The notes below the pieces were generated by a model. That model was given only the letters and a program-made list of their open reading frames with translations. It had not been told where the DNA came from and made no database searches. A stretch of DNA of 10,323 nucleotides from Clostridia bacterium (lineage in GTDB: Bacteria; Bacillota_A; Clostridia; Oscillospirales; UBA929), in NCBI GenBank assembly GCA_026001245.1, contig BNZR01000049.1, forward strand, positions 1 through 10,323, given 5' to 3'. The position numbers and the translations under genes were made by a program. Positions 6,184 to 10,323 of this stretch are shown piece after piece. Numbering within the stretch: the first letter of the stretch is position 1; each line of letters begins with the position of its first letter.

Positions 6184-6894
6184 TCACGGCTTTGGGGGAG
6201 GATTACTGCCGGCTTTCAATGGTTCCATCGTCTGCGCGAACAGCGCGGTCAACTTTGCCATGCCCTCTGACGGCGGTTGCTGAACGGCGCGAACGTGGAC
6301 TTTGTATGTTGCGGTGGTGTCCGACGTGCGTTTATGCTCGCTGTCCGACGACACGTTTCCCGTAATGCTGGCATCCAAACCGAACCATGAGTTGTACTTT
6401 ACAACCGTTCCCGCGTCCGAGTGCGACTTGTCGTCCTGCAAGCTGGAGTTTTTAACTTCCATATCAAAGTCCACAGTCAGTTCGTCCATTGTGAACGCGG
6501 ACACCGGAACGAGCGACAACAGCGGGGCTTTCAGCGTGTAACTTTGAGAGGTTATTTGGCTGTTTCCGGTTTGATCAACTGTCGTTACAGGGCGGTCGTA
6601 AGTGAAATCCAGAGTGTTGACCGCTCCTGCTTTTCCGTCCGCGTAGGCAAGCTTCATAATCCCGTCGATATAAGTGGCCGTAAGCTGCTGCTGACCGCGC
6701 GCCGCCGCGATAACCGGCGCGACAATCAGCGACTCAATGGGAAGCGCTGCGAAATCTGACGCGATATTCGCCGCCGAATCGTCGCTGCCCGTCACAGTAG
6801 AGCTAGGGGACTTATTCCCTTCGAGAGCGGTTGTGATTGCACTGACAAGGGTCTGATCGAGTTCCGCATTTTGGTGGTTGTGTTCGTCCGACAT
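6184..6894 (-). CDS. DUF2589-like protein, long paralogue
   Basis: The product has 236 residues, no signal peptide and no membrane segment. After a variable N-terminus (1-48), the region FAALPIESLIVAPVIAAARG then QQQLTATYIDGIMKL (about 49-88), followed by beta strands with APLLSLVPVSAFTMDELTVD (about 123-142), matches the layout I associate with DUF2589 (PF11655): a helical PIxxLIxxP segment, then a beta sandwich of VPLL-xLVP and D-E-x-V strands. Function is unknown. The end contains PPSEGMAKLTALF, shared with the end of the gene upstream. AGGAGG lies 8 bases before ATG 6894 and overlaps the stop codon of the preceding gene, indicating tight translational linkage. The C-terminal PPPKP tail is low complexity. 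Confidence 0.7.
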   Translation of the reverse strand: MSDEHNHQNAELDQTLVSAITTALEGNKSPSSTVTGSDDSAANIASDFAALPIESLIVAPVIAAARGQQQLTATYIDGIMKLAYADGKAGAVNTLDFTYDRPVTTVDQTGNSQITSQSYTLKAPLLSLVPVSAFTMDELTVDFDMEVKNSSLQDDKSHSDAGTVVKYNSWFGLDASITGNVSSDSEHKRTSDTTATYKVHVRAVQQPPSEGMAKLTALFAQTMEPLKAGSNPPPKP

Positions 6895-6906
6895 GATTGA
6901 TTCCTC

Positions 6907-7335
6907 CTATATATTTTTGATGTGCTTGTCGCCTAATTTAGCCATGCCCTCCGGAGAGGGCGAGTTCTTGAAACGCAAAGTCAACTCGCTGACCGTGCTT
7001 TTAGTAAGAAATGACGTGACATTCACGGCTAAGTTACCGCCTTTGTCGGTGCCCGCAACTCTGAATTTCAGGCGCACTTCCACTTCGTCCAGCAACAGCG
7101 ATGTGTTGTGGACAAGCGCGGTAACGGGAACATTTATTTTTTTAGAACCGTCCGACGAACCGTCATTTGACGGAAGAGTTAGACTGTACATGATCGGAGT
7201 AAATTCATGTTCGTCGGTGCCGGGGGCGTAACCACGGGCGAGATAGAGATCCGCCGCCGCTTTTTCTATGATACTTCCGGCGTTTTGAACGCTCAGTCCT
7301 ATTTTATTGATTAGAGTAGAAAGCAATACACTCAT
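6907..7335 (-). CDS. DUF2589-like protein, short paralogue
   Basis: The 142-residue protein starts at ATG 7335, 7 bases after AGGGAGGG. The open frame continues to 7383, but that extension overlaps the promoter. The N-terminus (LLSTLINKIGLSV then IIEKAAADLY) is helical. Strand-rich sequence follows: FTPIMYSLTLPSNDG, VPVTALVHNTSLLLDEVEVR and ELTLRFKN. The VP-x-ALV-x7-DE-x-EV arrangement lines up with APLLSLVPVSAFTMDELTV in the next gene, and SPSPEGMAKLGD lines up with PPSEGMAKLTA. The two genes therefore look like diverged paralogues that may form a hetero-oligomer. It lacks the PIESLI helix of the longer one. It is first in the operon, 12 bases before its neighbour's start, with a strong promoter at 7382-7410. 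Confidence 0.6.
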   Translation of the reverse strand: MSVLLSTLINKIGLSVQNAGSIIEKAAADLYLARGYAPGTDEHEFTPIMYSLTLPSNDGSSDGSKKINVPVTALVHNTSLLLDEVEVRLKFRVAGTDKGGNLAVNVTSFLTKSTVSELTLRFKNSPSPEGMAKLGDKHIKNI

Positions 7336-7362
7336 GCGCACACCCTCCCTTGTATGACTAGG

Positions 7363-7396
7363 AACATCTGCTATGATTCTCATTATAACAGATGTT
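7363..7396. promoter_or_regulatory. Inverted repeat straddling the -10, candidate operator
   Basis: AACATCTG (7363-7370) and CAGATGTT (7389-7396) are perfect 8-bp inverted copies separated by 18 bp. They flank the -10 hexamer and the expected start site. Centre-to-centre spacing of 26 bp is about two and a half helical turns. A dimeric repressor site is plausible, but no dedicated regulator is encoded next to it other than the sigma/anti-sigma pair. Confidence 0.4.
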
Positions 7397-7410
7397 TAGT
7401 CGATTTGCAA
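7382..7410 (-). promoter_or_regulatory. Promoter of the DUF2589-like/HNH operon
   Basis: On the minus strand TTGCAA (7410-7405), 17 bases, then TATAAT (7387-7382), with an extended -10 TG one base before it. The -10 is perfect and the -35 is 4 of 6. Transcription would begin near 7375, about 40 bases before ATG 7335. Confidence 0.8.
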
Positions 7411-7480
7411 GCGTTTTAGACAATCATATACGAGGGGGTATAACTTACGCCCCTTGCTTGTTAAAACGAAACTGGCGATC

Positions 7481-8089
7481 TCACGTCACTACCGACGCTG
7501 CCATTTTTAGTAGTTCGTCTACGTCTATTGTACCGTCAAGTTCAAATCTCACTCCACCGCTATCCCAAACAATGGTGTTGCCCTTGCCGCTGGAAACGGC
7601 GGCGAAAACGTTGTATGTAACATCACCGCTTACTATGGTGCTGCACTCAACATCTTCGTTGTTTACGGACAATGAACCGTCAGAAGGCATAGTGGTTAAA
7701 TTGATTTCGTTCCCCGCCGCGTCAAGATACCTAACAACGGTCATGTCGCCGGCGGAGAGTATTTCATTCAGCGTGTACCCATTGGGCAGATATGTCGGGG
7801 TCAAATTCCCGTTCTCCGGCGCTTCGCTTGAGAACGGCAAGAATGTGGTGAACCTCTCAAACCATAGAATTGTCGCTTCAACGACCGCCGCTCGGACACT
7901 TGGAACCGTCATCAACGCACCGAACAGCACAGCAGCCACCAACACGATAACCGCCGCCGCTTGACGCGTCCACGTTAAAGCCTTGTGTATCCGCTCACGG
8001 CGTTCTTCTTGCGCGAACAACTTTTTCATCCGCTGATTGTGCCGTTCGGAAAACGTGTACTGCTTAGACAGCTCTTCCTCGCAGCGCAA
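7481..8089 (-). CDS. Membrane anti-sigma factor, DUF4367-like
   Basis: The 202-residue protein has a cytoplasmic N-terminal part with YTFSERHNQRMKKLFAQEER, a single membrane segment (about 43-61, AAAVIVLVAAVLFGALM) and an extracellular region ending in a beta-rich domain. In that domain LTPTYLPNGYTL, then strands with INLTTMPSDG and NTIVWDSGGVRFELDG, resemble DUF4367. Proteins of this build are commonly encoded after ECF sigma genes in Bacillota and hold the sigma factor at the membrane. The start is TTG 8089, overlapping the sigma gene by 26 bp, which suggests translational coupling. The later ATG that gives MKKLFAQ would remove part of the probable sigma-binding region. There is no zinc-binding HxxxCxxC motif, so it is not a ZAS-type anti-sigma. 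Confidence 0.8.
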   Translation of the reverse strand: MRCEEELSKQYTFSERHNQRMKKLFAQEERRERIHKALTWTRQAAAVIVLVAAVLFGALMTVPSVRAAVVEATILWFERFTTFLPFSSEAPENGNLTPTYLPNGYTLNEILSAGDMTVVRYLDAAGNEINLTTMPSDGSLSVNNEDVECSTIVSGDVTYNVFAAVSSGKGNTIVWDSGGVRFELDGTIDVDELLKMAASVVT

Positions 8090-8600
8090 CTTTTGCTCTG
8101 TAGACTATTGTTTCCGCATGTTTAGGGGTAATACCCATCTCCGCGACAATCTCATCGTAGGACATTCCTTGTATGTACTTCATGTTGAGCAGACGCTGTG
8201 CGGTCGCGCTAAGGTCGGATATGAGTTTTTGTAATTGTTCAAATTCTTCTTTTCGGATCATCCGAATATCTACCGGAACATCATTCGCCTCCAAACTGTA
8301 CTCCAACTCATCAAGCGGCGTAGTCGATATATTATTGTCGAGCTTGAGCAAGTCAAGGCATTTGTTCTTCACTATAATAACGATTGCGGAGCGAAAATCC
8401 CTACGTCCCAGCGATAAATATTTCTCCTTGTGCGTTATTACCGACAGAAACGCGCTGTGCAGAGCATCCTCGGCGCGAGATTGGTCGTGTAGTATCGCCA
8501 GCGCGGTTCTAAGGCAGGCATACTTGTTGCGCTCGTACAAATCGGCGAGTTTCATACGCTCGTCATCCGTTTCGAGCATAGACATATAGACGAACAGCAA
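8064..8600 (-). CDS. ECF-type RNA polymerase sigma factor
   Basis: The 178-residue protein has sigma region 2 (about 17-86: LADLYERNKYACLRTALAIL, DQSRAEDALHSAFLSV and then NKCLDLL) and region 4 (about 121-175: ISDLSATAQRLLNMKYIQG then SYDEIVAEMGITPKHAETIV). The DALHSAF motif takes the place of the usual DxxQEVF. The start is TTG 8600, 6 bases after GGGGGTG; upstream in-frame starts (ATG 8615, 8663) are too close to or inside the promoter. It is cotranscribed with the membrane anti-sigma downstream, which would hold it until an envelope or external signal. Targets cannot be told from the sequence. Its own promoter looks like a sigma-A promoter, not an ECF one, so autoregulation is not evident. 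Confidence 0.9.
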   Translation of the reverse strand: MLFVYMSMLETDDERMKLADLYERNKYACLRTALAILHDQSRAEDALHSAFLSVITHKEKYLSLGRRDFRSAIVIIVKNKCLDLLKLDNNISTTPLDELEYSLEANDVPVDIRMIRKEEFEQLQKLISDLSATAQRLLNMKYIQGMSYDEIVAEMGITPKHAETIVYRAKVALRGRAV

Positions 8601-8628
8601 GCGATTCACCCCCATTGAATTTTTCCTC

Positions 8629-8657
8629 ATTATAGCACAGCAAAAGATATTTATCAA
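8629..8657 (-). promoter_or_regulatory. Promoter of the sigma/anti-sigma operon
   Basis: On the minus strand TTGATA (8657-8652), 17 bases, then TATAAT (8634-8629), with TG one base before the -10. The start would be near 8622, leaving a leader of about 22 bases to TTG 8600. This short leader supports the choice of the TTG start. Confidence 0.8.
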
Positions 8658-8713
8658 GGGCATGAAAAATTTTTTAAAAAACCATGTAGGGATTTTCGTT
8701 GCTCAATCGTTTA

Positions 8714-8719
8714 TATAAT
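8714..8719 (+). promoter_or_regulatory. Probable -10 element for the divergent hypothetical operon
   Basis: TATAAT lies on the plus strand 43 bases before ATG 8763. No good -35 is seen at 16-18 bp (GATTTT at 8691-8696), so this could be a promoter needing an activator or an alternative sigma factor. It is divergent from the sigma-factor promoter, about 80 bp away. Confidence 0.45.
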
Positions 8720-8762
8720 AGGGGTTCACGAAACCTCGGCAAAATTAAGGAGTGTGTTACCT

Positions 8763-9343
8763 ATGAAAAAGAGGATTCTAGCGGCAAGGGGAATGACATA
8801 CATTTTGCCGAAGACGTGACGCAAAGGTACACAAATATCCTCGAAAAAATTAACGCCACATTTGCCGAGGGCGACTCTGAGCGCACTCGCCAAATCTCAT
8901 TGCTTGACAACGCGCTTGAAACACAATTGAAAAACTTCGCGTTTTCGGAAGTCGCCAGTTTGGATATGCCAGACTTCTTTGATTACAGCATAAATCCGCT
9001 AAGTTATCTCGCGAAAACGGAGGGCTTTGACAAGGACGCATTCGCCGCCAACCTGCGTGACAATGCCGCCGATTTCGCCCGTAAATTCGCGAACGCGGCG
9101 AAAAACAACCAATACGGTGCGGCAATTTCAAAAGCTATGGCGACTTTAATGGTAAATCAAACCACGAATATCAATAACCTGTCGTTTAAAGATTTTTTTG
9201 CTATGCTTGCCGCTTTCCCGCACGACAATGGCGTGTACACTCGCGGCGCGGTCTCAGAAAATCTGCTGAAAGCGTATCAGAGAATTGCGTCCGACAGCAG
9301 TTTGTCGCCGATGATACAGGACATTTTCAAGGGATTAGTATAG
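8763..9343 (+). CDS. Hypothetical protein, start codon one base out of frame
   Basis: I do not recognise this family. The main frame (open from 8699) encodes about 193 residues from the natural start region: acidic and helical, with FAEDVTQRYTNILEKINATF, LDMPDFFDYSINPLSYLAK, FKDFFAMLAAFPHDNG and a final IQDIFKGLV. No signal peptide or membrane segment is seen. AAGGAG precedes ATG 8763 by 11 bases. That ATG opens MKKRIL and stops at 8819 because the following A run has five As; with six it would read MKKEDSSGKGNDIHFAEDVT in the long frame. The long frame has no standard start between the -10 element and the conserved-looking region. This is therefore a frameshift, slippage or a sequencing error. 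It is followed closely by two more plus-strand genes. Confidence 0.6.
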
Positions 9344-9372
9344 AATCCACAAATTACGGGGAGGAATAACTT

Positions 9373-9606
9373 GTGAAACGAATTATAGCCATTGCCGTCG
9401 CGCTTTCAATGCTTATATCGGCAGGGAGTCTTTCTCTTGCGGCTACAGCGCTTGAAACCGCAAGACCCATGGGGTGTATGGGGATTATACTTGTATGCGA
9501 CACGTGTAATTCCATCGTCGTCAACAGATTTCGGAGCTGGCGCAACATTACAATCGGTTGCTTTGCGTATATATTACGCGAGTTAGTAAGGGGTTGTGTT
9601 AAGTGA
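9373..9606 (+). CDS. Small putative secreted protein
   Basis: The 77-residue frame starts at GTG 9373, 7 bases after GGGGAGGAA. Residues 1-28 (KRIIAIAVALSMLISAGSLS then LAATA) form a clear Sec signal peptide with probable cleavage after ATA. The mature part is about 48 residues with four or five Cys, including CDTC and GC pairs, and a basic tail. It could be a small Cys-stabilised exported peptide. Alternatively it is the start of a longer protein cut by a frame change, because the sequence after about 9500 is poor in every frame. It overlaps the next gene by 4 bases (GTGA), suggesting coupling. No family is recognised. Confidence 0.55.
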   Translation: MKRIIAIAVALSMLISAGSLSLAATALETARPMGCMGIILVCDTCNSIVVNRFRSWRNITIGCFAYILRELVRGCVK

Positions 9607-10142
9607 CCGATTTATCCTATTCTTTGGATTTGCTTCATGCACAATTCGGTACGACAATCACGGCGTATAATCCAACCGCAGACCGGTATGTGCCATGCGA
9701 CACGCCGTTTTCATTGCCGAATTTCAGTTATATCCTTAGCAAAACACCCCCCTCAATGTCGGAGGACGATTTCAAAAAGTCAATTATTGAACAAGCTCAA
9801 AAAGATTTCGCGAATGGTTATCGGCGTGTGCAGTCGGACGAGAGTGCGGCTCTTTTGAAGTCGTTCATGCAAAGCGCGTCACCTGATCGCAAGGCTATCT
9901 ACGACAAGTCTATGGAGCGAACGGGCGGCAAAATGAATATTACATTCAGCTTTTTTCAAGGTAATAGTCCCGTTTTGCGCTATAACTACAAGTCGGATTT
10001 ATGGATTCCCATAGGAACGCCCGCTGAGGGCGAACGGCAACAGGATTTTTACGTCATATATAACGAGGCGTACAGAGAAGCCGTGAATGACGCGAGGATT
10101 TCCGATACAAAGGGACGTTTGGGTTTCGACAAAAAGGGCTGA
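9603..10142 (+). CDS. Hypothetical protein
   Basis: The 179-residue protein starts at GTG 9603, which overlaps the stop of the small secreted ORF, after an AGGGG sequence. It has no signal peptide or membrane segment. Notable stretches are a polar N-terminus (YSLDLLHAQFGTTITAYNPT), a helical charged centre (SEDDFKKSIIEQAQKDFANG) and a C-terminal part (NITFSFFQGNSPVLRYNYKS then YVIYNEAYREAVNDAR). I do not recognise a family. Position and overlap suggest an operon with the two upstream genes, divergent from the ECF sigma operon. Confidence 0.6.
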   Translation: MTDLSYSLDLLHAQFGTTITAYNPTADRYVPCDTPFSLPNFSYILSKTPPSMSEDDFKKSIIEQAQKDFANGYRRVQSDESAALLKSFMQSASPDRKAIYDKSMERTGGKMNITFSFFQGNSPVLRYNYKSDLWIPIGTPAEGERQQDFYVIYNEAYREAVNDARISDTKGRLGFDKKG

Positions 10143-10211
10143 CTTACAATCACTACCATAGCAAGTGCTGCAAAACATATATCCAAGGATCACAAATCTT
10201 AGAACCTGTTC

Positions 10212-10322
10212 TCATAGACGTTTAAGCAAGATATGCAAATGAGAAATCACCAGCATATTTTTCTCGGAAGCCGTCTTAACCTCGTAGTCTTTGGAAAGGC
10301 GGCGCGAGTGGTTTAGCCAAGA
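10212..10322 (-). mobile_element. IS5-type transposase, C-terminal end
   Basis: The minus strand enters at the window edge with SWLNHSRRLSKDYEV and continues TASEKNMLVISHLHILLKRL to a TGA at 10212. This is the C-terminus of IS5-family (IS427-like) transposases, where WLNxxRRLxKDYE contains the third catalytic acid of the DDE triad and is preceded by RxxVER outside the window. The rest of the element lies beyond 10323. The stretch AGAACCTGTTCTCATAGACG just outside the stop may be part of the terminal inverted repeat, but the other end cannot be seen. Confidence 0.85.
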
Positions 10323-10323
10323 A

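Noticed and set aside
6302..6759. Plus-strand ORFs opposite the long DUF2589-like gene
   Set aside because: They mirror the minus-strand gene, which has a promoter, a ribosome binding site and domain-like sequence; the plus ORFs have none.
7425..7460. Terminator after the anti-sigma gene
   Set aside because: A GGGG/CCCC hairpin with a mismatch can be drawn, but no T run follows on the minus strand, so it is not called.
7392..7964. Plus-strand 190-codon ORF opposite the anti-sigma gene
   Set aside because: It is Ser/Thr-rich low-quality protein antisense to a well-supported membrane anti-sigma factor, and its start lies within the promoter region of the DUF2589 operon.
1..10323. CRISPR array, tRNA or rRNA genes
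   Set aside because: I saw no regularly spaced direct repeats, no tRNA-like cloverleaf with a T-loop consensus and no rRNA sequence on either strand by eye.

Overview
The window looks like chromosomal DNA of a low-to-mid GC Bacillota, probably a Clostridia-type anaerobe. The evidence is the sigma-A style promoters (TTGACA/TATAAT with extended -10 TGN), strong AGGAGG ribosome binding sites with some TTG/GTG starts, an ECF sigma/anti-sigma pair with a DUF4367-like anti-sigma, and secreted proteins with Big2 (Ig-like) and RCC1 repeats. No taxonomic search was possible, so this is an inference from gene content.

Layout. Positions 2-136 hold the last 44 codons of ilvD (dihydroxy-acid dehydratase). 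They are followed by a degraded stretch (152-548) with the N-terminus of a PIN-domain protein and a truncated zinc-ribbon ORF. From 616 to about 3569 there is what I read as a phase-variation locus. A complete tyrosine recombinase (616-1431) is followed 5 bp later by a 185-bp spacer bounded by 24-bp inverted repeats with one mismatch (1437-1460 and 1646-1669). Just beyond lies a large secreted surface protein (to 3569). The segment carries a consensus extended promoter that currently faces away from the surface gene, and a hairpin terminator lies behind it. Inversion would aim the promoter at the surface gene, so the sequence as given appears to be in the OFF state. The surface gene's obvious start codon is also out of frame by one base at an A7 run.

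From 3543 to 5371 the window is a mosaic of fragments: a frameshifted Big2 domain, a minus-strand piece of a second tyrosine recombinase, a plus-strand frameshifted piece of a large serine recombinase, and an RCC1-repeat domain fused to that piece.

From 5388 to 7335 a minus-strand operon encodes two related DUF2589-like proteins and an HNH/treble-clef protein. It has a strong promoter (7382-7410) with an 8-bp inverted repeat straddling the -10. Upstream on the same strand are a DUF4367-like anti-sigma factor (7481-8089) and an ECF sigma factor (8064-8600), overlapping by 26 bp and driven by their own consensus promoter. Divergent from these, a plus-strand run (8763-10142) encodes three unrecognised proteins, one a small predicted secreted protein. 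The first has its ATG one base out of frame at an A5 run. The window ends in the C-terminus of an IS5-type transposase on the minus strand.

Several single-base frame breaks sit in A runs or at fragment junctions. They may be real (phase variation, decay) or homopolymer errors in the assembly. The sequence alone cannot settle this.
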